This document shows, one piece after another, positions 1 through 8,370 of a stretch of DNA of 17,803 bases. Location: NCBI GenBank assembly GCA_029935295.1, contig JAOZKP010000022.1, forward strand, positions 1 to 17,803. Direction: 5' to 3'. The translations under genes were made by a program, and so were the position numbers. Every line of letters starts with the position of its first letter. Positions within the stretch are counted from its first letter, which is position 1. This DNA is from a bacterium. Lineage in GTDB: Bacteria; Desulfobacterota; Anaeroferrophillalia; Anaeroferrophillales; Tharpellaceae. Below the pieces are notes generated by a model. That model was not told the DNA's origin, made no database searches, and saw nothing but the letters and a program-made list of their open reading frames with translations.

Positions 1-45
1 ATGAGTTTCGCCCTGAACATCACTATAGATACGCCATACCAGCAT
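1..45 (-). CDS. Possible 5' end of a further gene (15 codons visible)
   Basis: A minus-strand ATG at 45 opens a reading frame that runs off the window and begins MLVWRIYSDVQGETH. A purine-rich GGGGA lies about 7 bases upstream, as a ribosome binding site would. The fragment resembles the start of small cupin-like proteins (an 'IYxDxxGExH' beginning), but 15 residues cannot settle a family. It lies just after a terminator-like hairpin, which leaves little room for its own promoter, so the call is tentative. Confidence 0.3.
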   Translation of the reverse strand, partial: MLVWRIYSDVQGETH

Positions 46-67
46 TATTCTATCCCCGGAATCAAGT

Positions 68-92
68 AAAAAGTGGACTCAGGCCACCACTT
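68..92 (-). terminator. Putative intrinsic terminator after ppkA
   Basis: Read on the minus strand, AAGTGG (92-87) can pair with CCACTT (76-71) across a 10-base loop, and the 3' arm runs into a short T tract (72-68). It lies about 40 bases past the ppkA stop codon, the expected place for the end of the T6SS transcript. The stem is only 6 bp and the T run is short, so termination may be partial. Confidence 0.4.
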
Positions 93-101
93 GCACTCGA
101 A

Positions 102-119
102 TAAAAATTCTAATTTTTA
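102..119. repeat. AT-rich 8-bp inverted repeat
   Basis: TAAAAATT and AATTTTTA are perfect inverted arms separated by CT. The element sits between the ppkA stop and the terminator-like hairpin. It could form a weak hairpin in the transcript's 3' end, but it has no GC pairs and may be incidental. Confidence 0.3.
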
Positions 120-129
120 GAGATACCCT

Positions 130-1938
130 TTAATCTGAGCTACTTTGCAACAAGCAATCATTAACTTGATCGATAATTATCTGTTTAAGATTCTGTAGTT
201 GATTATCATCCGGACAATAATCTAAGGCGGCTTCGACCTCGGAGAGTGATGAATCAACATCCATCAGCGCCTGACAGAAATCTTTACGATCAACCATCTG
301 CTGCGCTGCTTGTCGAATATGATTCTTAATCTTTTCAATACCATCTCGAGCTGGCTGATTTCCAGAATCAAGCTCAAGAACCTCCTGATAATTAATACAG
401 GCATTATCACTTTTCGGCATTACCAACTTCCCCTCTATGAAATTCTGCTCAGCCTTTCTCAGCAAATCATCCATCCGAGCTTGAAGTTCAGGTGAGATTC
501 TGGAAGGCTCAGGAACTGAAACAGGTTCAGGAAGTGAGGTCTGAACAGGAACAGTTTCAGGCTCGGAAGTTGGAATTGGGGGTTCAAGCTTATGATTAGA
601 AGTTTGTGTCGGTACAGGAGGTGCTACAGAAATTGGGACGGCAGCAGCAGGCACAGGTGCGGGAGCTGGAATTGACGCCACTTTTCTCTTTACAGTAAGA
701 TAGTAACCTCCACCCAAAACTATGAGAGCAACCAGGAAACAGATAGCTCCATATACTATTTTTTTACTATTAGAGCTCGCTCTGTCGGTCAACTGATCAA
801 GAAACTGTTTGGCACTTGGAGTGCGTTGTCTGCGGTTAAAGGAGAGAGCCCGGGCCAGTGCAGCATTCTGTTTGCGGCTAATGGTAGATATCGGCTTTGG
901 TATCAGCTGCTGATCCCGGGCAAGATTAGCCTGAATCTGAGCAAACGGATGTCTGCCGGCAAGCAGTTCATACGTAACACAGGCCAATCCATATATGTCA
1001 TCAATCGGATCAGTCTCGGTTTCGGACTCAACCTTGCCATCTAATTTATCACACATTTCAGGACTGGCATAAGCGGGAGTCAAACCCTCCCAAGAACGAA
1101 CGTACAAGGAAACATTGCCGGCATTCTGACCGGGTCGCTTAACTGCCGTCGCCAGGCCAAAATCAAGAATCTTGGCTTTACTGCCTTGAGCAAGGACAAA
1201 AACATTGCCGGGTTTAAAATCGGAGTGCACGATCCCTAACTCATGGGCATAGCTTAATCCTTGAACCATACCCGTAATAATCGGCAAAGCATTCTTAAAA
1301 GACATACCTTCAGGTCGCAGACGTTTCATCAGATGCTCAAGAGACTCACCCTCAAGAATTTCCATCGTCATATAGAAGGTATCGCCATCGCGATCAAAAT
1401 CGTAAACCGTAACAATGTTGGGGTGTGCCAGACGCTGGGCCTTTTTACACTCTCTCTGGAGATCAATACAGGCATCAGGAAATTGTTTAAAATCAGCGTT
1501 GAGAACTTTGACCGCCACATACATATCCCGATCCCGGACTTCTTCTTTACGTAGATCCCGGGCCTTGTAAACGATCCCCATACCGCCTCGTCCAAGTTCA
1601 TCCTCCAAAACGAAACGATTATTCAGAACCTCCTCTGTTACAGGAGGAACCAATGAATCACGAGGCTTAATAATAGTTTTATCGATAGAGGGAGTTGATT
1701 GACCGGTTTGTTTCTGGTGACAGGAAGCATCTAACGTTGCAAATGCCTGAGGTGACAAAAGACCACTATGAAAATGATCCGCAATTAGAATGGAGATGGT
1801 TTCAGTTTGTTCCGGGACTTTGGAAAGATAGGCCGCAAGTCTGGTCTGCAGACTATCCAGATCCAATTCATCGGCAATAAATGCTTCCAGATCAAGGCTA
1901 AAATCGACAGTAACGTCAACCATTTTGGCAACCAACAT
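130..1938 (-). CDS. ppkA: PpkA-type transmembrane Ser/Thr protein kinase of the T6SS
   Basis: This 602-residue Hanks-type kinase is expected to phosphorylate T6SS partners (FHA protein and/or TssL) and so trigger assembly. Visible motifs are the glycine loop GRGGMG (116-121), the ATP-binding lysine in VAVKVL (K144), the catalytic loop HSDFKPGN (H238-N245, Asp240 the base), DFG (259-261) and SPE (292-294). The catalytic loop has Ser where HRD kinases have Arg, so it is a non-RD kinase. A membrane segment lies at about 394-416. It is followed by a Pro/Val/Ala-rich linker (about 422-480) and a periplasmic helical C-terminal region (about 483-600). The first 100 residues are cytosolic and not recognised. 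An in-frame TGA upstream limits the start to the ATG at 1938 or the one at 1923; neither has a clear Shine-Dalgarno sequence. It is last in the T6SS block, 89 bp after tagF-pppA, and no terminator is seen in that gap. Confidence 0.93.
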   Translation of the reverse strand: MLVAKMVDVTVDFSLDLEAFIADELDLDSLQTRLAAYLSKVPEQTETISILIADHFHSGLLSPQAFATLDASCHQKQTGQSTPSIDKTIIKPRDSLVPPVTEEVLNNRFVLEDELGRGGMGIVYKARDLRKEEVRDRDMYVAVKVLNADFKQFPDACIDLQRECKKAQRLAHPNIVTVYDFDRDGDTFYMTMEILEGESLEHLMKRLRPEGMSFKNALPIITGMVQGLSYAHELGIVHSDFKPGNVFVLAQGSKAKILDFGLATAVKRPGQNAGNVSLYVRSWEGLTPAYASPEMCDKLDGKVESETETDPIDDIYGLACVTYELLAGRHPFAQIQANLARDQQLIPKPISTISRKQNAALARALSFNRRQRTPSAKQFLDQLTDRASSNSKKIVYGAICFLVALIVLGGGYYLTVKRKVASIPAPAPVPAAAVPISVAPPVPTQTSNHKLEPPIPTSEPETVPVQTSLPEPVSVPEPSRISPELQARMDDLLRKAEQNFIEGKLVMPKSDNACINYQEVLELDSGNQPARDGIEKIKNHIRQAAQQMVDRKDFCQALMDVDSSLSEVEAALDYCPDDNQLQNLKQIIIDQVNDCLLQSSSD

Positions 1939-2027
1939 GAAATAGATTCTAAACGATCATAAACTTGACTCTTCAGCCGCAGCCAAATAAGGCATCCTGG
2001 ACGTCACAAACTGTTAACTGTAGATAC

Positions 2028-3512
2028 TTATAACCACCGAACAACCACCACGGTAATATTATCGCGGGCCTGACGGCTTAGAGCTAGATCGATCAATAAT
2101 TGAGGAGTATCATAGAACTCAGCTTGAGTAAACAGACGGCAAATTTCAGGTTCAGTCACTTCACCAGTCAAACCATCACTGCACAATAGATAAAGATCAT
2201 TTCTTTGGGCTGAGAACAACACAGTTTCGGCTTTAAGTTCAGCTTCTGCCCCTAACGCCTGGGTTACAACATTGCTTACCTGGCTTTTGACCAGCTCTTC
2301 ACGACTGCCCTGACCATTACGAATCATCTCATTGACCAGAGAATGATCCCGGGTTAACTGGGTCAGCACCCCGGCACGATACCGATATAAACGGCTGTCA
2401 CCGGACCAGACCGCCGCACACTGATCTCCTATTGCCAGCATAACTACCACGGTGCTCCCGATAACTGCATCCGGAGATAAACTATGAGCCATAGCCACAA
2501 GTCTGCTATTGGCCTGTTCCAGACAACCAACAGTTTCAGCTATAAAAGCAGCCAGATCTTTATATACACCACCTTCAGGAAAAGTAATATCATTTAAAGC
2601 GACAACCGCTGTCTGACTGGCCACATCCCCCGCATGATGACCACCCATACCGTCAGCAACCGCCCACAAACATATATCAGGTCGTTCCAGAAAGGCATCT
2701 TCATTAATTTTTCTAACCTTTCCCACTGCGCTCAAAGCGCAAGAATACCATTGACCTAAACCACCAACACTCAACCCTTCCTGACCGCAAATTGACGGAA
2801 AACTAAAAAGATTACAATTTTCCGGGGAATTTGAGTCATCACCCTGCGGCTGGCCTGCCGTTACTGTTGAACCAGTCAACAGTAGCAGAGCCGAATCGGG
2901 CAATCCCTCTAACAGAAAAAAAGATGGTTTAACCAATTCCGAGCCGGAAGAACTCCAGATAGTGCGACCCGATGAATAACAATCTGATAACCACTGCTTA
3001 AGTTGCGACTGTATATTGTTTTCAGAGGATTGGTTATTGTTCGCATCTGCGAGGTCAACAGATGAAGTCGTAAATGGTGAATGCAAAAGTTGCAGGTTGC
3101 GATCAAACAGATCCAGGTCAGCGGCATCATCAAGAACCGTCAACAACAGATTCTCCACTTTTTCTAGCCACGGGATACTGGCTAGAAAAAGAGAATCAAG
3201 ATGATTCGAGTTACCCACCGGAGCTGCCACAGTCAAAGGGAAATATCGACCTGCCTGATCGACACTCGGCATCAAGACCCCGATCCAGGCACTTTCACCA
3301 CAGACACCCGCACTTAAACCGAACCGCCACAACGGGCTTGACAAATAGATATCAACCCACTGTCCAGACAGTTGTTCCTGACTTTTAACCAAGGCCTGCT
3401 GCAACCATGCATCCCAAGACCGAACAAACTGAGGGGGCAACCGACGAACAACAAAATCACCGCGCATAGGCAGCTTGCCGAAAAAACCGGGTACGCAGGG
3501 TAGCTCAGTCAT
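2028..3512 (-). CDS. tagF-pppA: TagF-PppA fusion: T6SS repressor domain joined to a PP2C phosphatase
   Basis: This 494-residue protein joins two T6SS post-translational regulators that are separate genes in Pseudomonas aeruginosa. Residues about 5-130 are a TagF domain (PGFFGKLPMRGDF at the start, then MPSVDQAGRYFPLTV), which represses assembly, in Agrobacterium by contacting the FHA protein. A low-complexity linker (about 150-250) follows. Residues about 255-494 are a PP2C phosphatase with the metal-binding motifs INED (D272), ADGMGGHHAG (D287), SGDSRLY (D372), CSDGLTGE (D446) and RDNITVVVV (D484). All the PP2C metal aspartates appear intact, so it should be active and reverse PpkA. The ATG overlaps the tssM stop in a 4-bp ATGA junction with no good ribosome binding site, which implies translational coupling. 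Tying both negative regulators into one chain keeps them stoichiometric. Confidence 0.93.
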   Translation of the reverse strand: MTELPCVPGFFGKLPMRGDFVVRRLPPQFVRSWDAWLQQALVKSQEQLSGQWVDIYLSSPLWRFGLSAGVCGESAWIGVLMPSVDQAGRYFPLTVAAPVGNSNHLDSLFLASIPWLEKVENLLLTVLDDAADLDLFDRNLQLLHSPFTTSSVDLADANNNQSSENNIQSQLKQWLSDCYSSGRTIWSSSGSELVKPSFFLLEGLPDSALLLLTGSTVTAGQPQGDDSNSPENCNLFSFPSICGQEGLSVGGLGQWYSCALSAVGKVRKINEDAFLERPDICLWAVADGMGGHHAGDVASQTAVVALNDITFPEGGVYKDLAAFIAETVGCLEQANSRLVAMAHSLSPDAVIGSTVVVMLAIGDQCAAVWSGDSRLYRYRAGVLTQLTRDHSLVNEMIRNGQGSREELVKSQVSNVVTQALGAEAELKAETVLFSAQRNDLYLLCSDGLTGEVTEPEICRLFTQAEFYDTPQLLIDLALSRQARDNITVVVVRWL

Positions 3513-6500
3513 AGTGAATCGGGGCAGCGAAATTTATGCAATTCAGGCAGATTAAAAGGATTAATAACGCTGGGAGCCTGAAGCTCGTAATTTGCGGTAT
3601 AACCTTCAACCTGAAAAGTAACCTGGAAACGATCTTTCAGTGACGTTTTTGTCAGATTGGAACGATCCAACAACCTGAAAAATCCCCATGGACCGGGAAA
3701 CTGACTACTGATTTCCTGTTGATCGGCAAGGCGGCGGAAAAGCAGACGAACACCGCTACCCGGCCGGGCACCCGGCCATTTGAATGATGATGTCAATCGC
3801 GGGCCATGACGATATTTAGTGTGTTGGTTACCTATAAATATGGAGAAAGTATCTATGGTTTTGTCTAATTCACTCGGTAACAGTGCAAACTCTATCGCCA
3901 GTTGCCGCCCCCCATTCGAGAAAAAGGCGTCACGAATCTTAGCCGCATACTGGAATTGACGCAGCACTCGAGATGACAAATTAATGTGTGAGTTATTCTC
4001 TGTAATCAAACGCCATTTCGATCCACTGGTATCGACAAACGATTTAAGGTGTTGTGTAAAAAAGGTATCAATAATCCCGTGTGGAGCAAAAAAACGACTG
4101 AAATCAGCAGTTGTCATTGCATTTGGACTATCGACAAACAGAGGATAGCGCCCTTTAAGGCCCTCTCTGTAGAGTTGCGTAACATCCCGGCGCCAGATAA
4201 CATTCAATTTTGCCTTGGCCGTATCCAACATCAATTGCCATCCTGATGATGAGAGGGTCAACAACCAGTTGTCTACCGGTTCCGGCAGGCGCTTAAATGC
4301 CAGATTCGCTTTACTAATGACATCCATAGTACCCATCTGCCCCATTCTTTGACGGGCTAGTTGCAAAGCTTGCTCCTCAGTACTGGCACCATTGGTAATC
4401 TGAATCAAAATATCACGAATCTCATTTAAGTGAGACAGAATACCGGCAATAGGTGGAGGTGTCTTACCCGATTGTTCTACCAACCGGTTCAATGGGTAAA
4501 AATGTTGTGCCAAACGCTCCAGATTATGCTCTCCTGACTGATTGAGCCAAGCTTGTTGGGTCTGGGTTGATGCGCTGAGTCGCGTGGACTCAGTAAGATT
4601 TTCACCACCCTCAACCAGATTGGTGTTATGGGCTACAGCTTGTAATAATGGCAATAAAGGAGTGTCCGAGCCTGTCAACAAGTCCAGCTTGGCGATGGTC
4701 GCAGTAATGGTTCGTGGCGAATTAACCTGTAGATTCTGCAACAAACTATCCCATCGGTTTTCATATTCAGCAAAATAGAGTTTTTGCAAATCTCCGTATA
4801 AACGATCAAGGTCACTATTTATAGCGGCCGGACGTTCCATAACCCAGTCATCCTGCAGCGCTTGTTCCACTAATCCCATCCCTTGGGAAACAAAGACTTC
4901 ATTATATCCCTTACGGGTAAACAATCCGGGAATCATCTGGGTCGCTAGCGGTTGCCCGTCTTTGGTAATAAAGATATCCTGAGCAGCAACGGATATCGCT
5001 GTCAGCAGATTAACATCATAGTTATGGTGAGCTAGCTGTTCTCCTTTTAAGTGAGCATAGATTTGCTGACTCAAGGGTATTTGAGACAATTTCTGCCTGG
5101 CTTTAGCGATAATATCCAGATCAAGAGCAACCGGTTCGTAGTGGTAGCGTAACAAGTTAGCTGTATGATGGTTTAGTTGCAAACAAAGTTCAGGATAATC
5201 ATGAAAAGTTCTTTTCCAACCAAGATTGATCCATTCCCCGGCAAATTCCACATCTATTCTTCGAGGATCCCCCATCATCAGGTACACTTTAAGCAGATCA
5301 TACAGGGTACGCAGACCCACTTGACTATCAGTACGATAGAGGGCTGCCTGCAATTGCCGACCGAGTCGATTAAGTATCTCCGGCAACAATTCACGCTCAA
5401 GCCTCTGGTTGTAGACATCACTGATACCGGCCTGCAATTTTTCCGACTGCGAAAGCCCCATCCTCTGCATCCAGGTAGAGGTATTATAAGGTACCAGCAT
5501 AGTTTCAAGCAAATCCAACCGTTTGACTGTGGTTTGCAAGCGATCTCTGGGTGTATTATTTGCCAATGCAATTGTTTGATATTCAGTTATCTGACGATTC
5601 GTGGCCGCCAGGGCTGACCGATTATGAATAAAGCTAAGTGACCAGAGGATGATAATAGTAACTGTCAATGCGGCCAGAGCAGCATACCCGAGACCGTACA
5701 ACCAACGTCGCCGCCGCTCAACCCGGGGATTTGTCCCGGCCAGGACTGCTTCTGGAAAAATAACTTCTTTCAGCAAACGGGTAATAAAAAAACTTTTTCC
5801 CCGACCACTGAAAATCGGCATCTGCCGACGATCCATACCATAGGTTGATGCCAGCACACCCATGACCCGGTCAATCGGGGTTCCTTCCTGGGTTCCGCTG
5901 GAGAAATAGACCCCTCGTAGCATCGGCTTTATCTCCAGACGATTACTATCAAAGGCGTGCTTGAGAAAGTCATTTATTCGAGGTTGAAGTATAGCAAATT
6001 GTTGTGTAAATTTGAGAATCAGGCTGCGGCGATAGACATCGCGTTCACTATTGATGCGGGCTAAAGTCCAACTATCCAGGCGCTGCATAAGTTTATCAAA
6101 AGCTTGTTTGAAGTAAACCTGTAAATCAAATGATTGATCGCTGTCACTGTCCTGAGGCAACGTATCACCCCAGACCTGAACCCGCTCTTCCTGACTCAAC
6201 TCTGCAAAAAATTCATTGAATCCGGCAATCATGTCAGTCTTGGTAAAAATCAAATAAACAGGAAACCGGTTTCCCAACTCGCGATACAACTCTTCGATAC
6301 GTCGGTGCAAAGCCCGGGCCCTCTCTTTCAGATCCTCATCTGTAAGAGTCATCATTTCGTCCATACTCATAGCTAAGAGTACACCATTAATCGGTTGCCG
6401 AGGCCGACTTTTTTTGAGTAGCTGCAAAAAACCATGCCAAGCAGTTTCATCAACTTCCCGTTGACTGTCCTGACTGGTATAGCGACCGGCAGTATCAAGA

Positions 6501-7051
6501 AAGATTGCTTCTTCGGTAAAAAACCAGTCACAATCTCGCGTTCCACCGACACCCTTAACCGGCAACCCGGTCTGCCGTTCACCTAATGGGAATTTTAAAC
6601 CGGAATTCTGCAACAACGTAGTCTTGCCGACACCGGGACCGCCGATAATAACAAACCAGGGCAATTCATAGAGGTAGGTTTTGCCGCGTTTGCCGGTTCT
6701 ACTAGAACTTTTTAGATTTTGTAACTCTTCACGAAAGGTTTGCCGTAAGAGAGCTAATTGATCTTTTTTTGCACTCGCAAGGGAAACCTCTTCAGCTTTA
6801 TCGGCCTCACTGAGTTTTTCAACCAGTTGCTTATCTTTTTTAAGGGCTCGCATCTGGGAGAATAAAAGGCTGCAGACCCAGCTTCCTGAAACTACGAAAA
6901 TCATCAATAAGCGGTGAAAAGGCGAAGCCAGTGGAGATCTGCCGCCAAAGGACAACAGGGGGCCGAAAAACCAGGCCAGCAGGCAAAAAGCAATAATCCC
7001 CAAAAACTGGATAACCCTCCGGCTTTTACAACATGCTTTAAGAAATTTCAT
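3509..7051 (-). CDS. tssM: TssM (IcmF-like) T6SS inner-membrane complex protein
   Basis: At 1180 residues this is the usual TssM length. TssM with TssL forms the membrane complex through which the tail tube is fired. Two membrane segments lie near residues 13-33 and 48-66 and a third at about 451-473. The cytosolic loop between them holds an intact NTPase core: Walker A GGPGVGKTT (137-145), a Walker B-like FLDTAGRY (Asp186) and a TKTD motif (271-273). Some TssM proteins have lost Walker A; this one keeps it. The remaining 700 or so residues are periplasmic, ending in the typical TssM C-terminal domain (FKWPG, then WGFFRLLD) that binds the TssJ lipoprotein where one exists. The start lies 3 bp after the tssL stop, with a GAGGT ribosome binding site inside the end of tssL, so the two are translated together. 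Confidence 0.96.
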   Translation of the reverse strand: MKFLKACCKSRRVIQFLGIIAFCLLAWFFGPLLSFGGRSPLASPFHRLLMIFVVSGSWVCSLLFSQMRALKKDKQLVEKLSEADKAEEVSLASAKKDQLALLRQTFREELQNLKSSSRTGKRGKTYLYELPWFVIIGGPGVGKTTLLQNSGLKFPLGERQTGLPVKGVGGTRDCDWFFTEEAIFLDTAGRYTSQDSQREVDETAWHGFLQLLKKSRPRQPINGVLLAMSMDEMMTLTDEDLKERARALHRRIEELYRELGNRFPVYLIFTKTDMIAGFNEFFAELSQEERVQVWGDTLPQDSDSDQSFDLQVYFKQAFDKLMQRLDSWTLARINSERDVYRRSLILKFTQQFAILQPRINDFLKHAFDSNRLEIKPMLRGVYFSSGTQEGTPIDRVMGVLASTYGMDRRQMPIFSGRGKSFFITRLLKEVIFPEAVLAGTNPRVERRRRWLYGLGYAALAALTVTIIILWSLSFIHNRSALAATNRQITEYQTIALANNTPRDRLQTTVKRLDLLETMLVPYNTSTWMQRMGLSQSEKLQAGISDVYNQRLERELLPEILNRLGRQLQAALYRTDSQVGLRTLYDLLKVYLMMGDPRRIDVEFAGEWINLGWKRTFHDYPELCLQLNHHTANLLRYHYEPVALDLDIIAKARQKLSQIPLSQQIYAHLKGEQLAHHNYDVNLLTAISVAAQDIFITKDGQPLATQMIPGLFTRKGYNEVFVSQGMGLVEQALQDDWVMERPAAINSDLDRLYGDLQKLYFAEYENRWDSLLQNLQVNSPRTITATIAKLDLLTGSDTPLLPLLQAVAHNTNLVEGGENLTESTRLSASTQTQQAWLNQSGEHNLERLAQHFYPLNRLVEQSGKTPPPIAGILSHLNEIRDILIQITNGASTEEQALQLARQRMGQMGTMDVISKANLAFKRLPEPVDNWLLTLSSSGWQLMLDTAKAKLNVIWRRDVTQLYREGLKGRYPLFVDSPNAMTTADFSRFFAPHGIIDTFFTQHLKSFVDTSGSKWRLITENNSHINLSSRVLRQFQYAAKIRDAFFSNGGRQLAIEFALLPSELDKTIDTFSIFIGNQHTKYRHGPRLTSSFKWPGARPGSGVRLLFRRLADQQEISSQFPGPWGFFRLLDRSNLTKTSLKDRFQVTFQVEGYTANYELQAPSVINPFNLPELHKFRCPDSL

Positions 7052-7054
7052 CGA

Positions 7055-8365
7055 TTACCTCACCAGAATTTCCACTCGTCGATTACGAGCCCGATTATTT
7101 GCAGTGGTATTTGGAACTATCGGTTCCAAAGCCGCCCGACCTTTGAAACCAATACGATCAGAAGATATCCCTGCAACTTTCAGGAATTCAGCTATGTTCC
7201 GGGCCCGGGCATTGGATAGATCCCAATTTGAAGGAAAACGAGCACTGAAAATAGGTTGATCATCAGTATGCCCAACCACCTCTAAAAAATTCGTATCATC
7301 TTGAAATTCGGTGACGATCATCTTTAAAAGTGGGTGAAATTCTTTCCGTATCTGGGCTCTACCCGAAGGAAAACTTCCGGAAATCCGGATAATCGGCCCA
7401 TCCAGAACTTCAACGATACCCAACAAAATCTCTTTTGCCAGCAGAGTTCTCAAACGTTCTACCAGCCCCGCCTGTTCCACTTTTACCGGTATCGCTCGCT
7501 TGCTAACAACCTTATGCTCATAACCTTTGGCTTGGCCCAGAACTGTCAGGGAAGTAAAAGTTCGATTCGAAGGCTCTTTAAGCAGAAAAGCAAAACCAAA
7601 ATAGACCAACATCAAAAACACTCCGACAACTGCTACCATTACCCATAGAGGAACATACTTGGTCAACAGGTTTCGAGAATCACGAATACCCAGCCAATGG
7701 GGTGACAATTCTCGTTCTGGAGGTTCTCTGATTTCACGAATAGTAAGATAAAGTTCCTGATGTAATTGCTCCAAAGCTCGATGACCATCTGCCGAGACTC
7801 GAAATTTCCCCTCAAACCCCAGGCTCAGACACAAATAAGCCAATTCAAGTACGGCCCCATACTGGGTCGGCCGCTGCATAAATTGGTTCAAAATTATAAA
7901 AAATGTCTCACCTCCCCACGCTTCATCGTGAAAACGCACCAGCAGACTGTTATGCCCCCAGGCACTCTGAGCCCCCCATGGGGTATTGAGAACCACTTCA
8001 TCAATCAGGGAGCAGAGAAAATAACTACTACTATTTATCTGTTGATCAGGATAGCCCTGCTGGCGGGTCTGATTCTGGAATTTAGTAATTTCTCCGGTAA
8101 CCCGATCCTGCAGGGCGGCTACATTTTCACAGAGCGCTAAATTGCGTAGTTCGACAACCAGTGAGAGAAGAGGCCCGGCGAGAATCCGTAACCCATTCGT
8201 GTCATCGTGTGTCAAATCACGGTACAAGGCATCATCAGCCGGTTGCCAGGACGCAGATGGCAGTGGCCCGGGCTGACGACTGGCCGGTCGCCGGCCGCCT
8301 GGGTTGGGGCGAATAACTGTTCTGGTTGCCTCATCAAAACCTGAGAACTGATCGGGTCGGCTCAT
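7055..8365 (-). CDS. tssL: TssL (DotU-like) with C-terminal OmpA peptidoglycan-binding domain
   Basis: The 436-residue inner-membrane partner of TssM. A flexible N-terminal tail (1-45) contains FDEATRTVIRP with Thr14 and Thr16, followed by PGGRRP. The cytosolic DotU domain spans about 47-235 (CSLIDEVVLNTPWG at about 118-131), one membrane segment lies at about 238-262, and a periplasmic OmpA-like domain covers about 320-436 with GHTDDQ (365-370) and NRRVEIL (428-434). The OmpA domain is expected to bind peptidoglycan and anchor the complex. The reading frame stays open to an ATG at 8392, but the ATG at 8365 is chosen because a strong GAGGAG site lies 8 bases upstream. It also gives a 5-bp gap after tssK instead of an overlap. 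Confidence 0.95.
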   Translation of the reverse strand: MSRPDQFSGFDEATRTVIRPNPGGRRPASRQPGPLPSASWQPADDALYRDLTHDDTNGLRILAGPLLSLVVELRNLALCENVAALQDRVTGEITKFQNQTRQQGYPDQQINSSSYFLCSLIDEVVLNTPWGAQSAWGHNSLLVRFHDEAWGGETFFIILNQFMQRPTQYGAVLELAYLCLSLGFEGKFRVSADGHRALEQLHQELYLTIREIREPPERELSPHWLGIRDSRNLLTKYVPLWVMVAVVGVFLMLVYFGFAFLLKEPSNRTFTSLTVLGQAKGYEHKVVSKRAIPVKVEQAGLVERLRTLLAKEILLGIVEVLDGPIIRISGSFPSGRAQIRKEFHPLLKMIVTEFQDDTNFLEVVGHTDDQPIFSARFPSNWDLSNARARNIAEFLKVAGISSDRIGFKGRAALEPIVPNTTANNRARNRRVEILVR

Positions 8366-8370
8366 CGTAT

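Noticed and set aside
5177..5617. Plus-strand open frame of 146 codons inside tssM
   Set aside because: Fully antisense to a well-conserved TssM coding region, with no recognisable product; other short plus-strand frames across the window are dismissed for the same reason.
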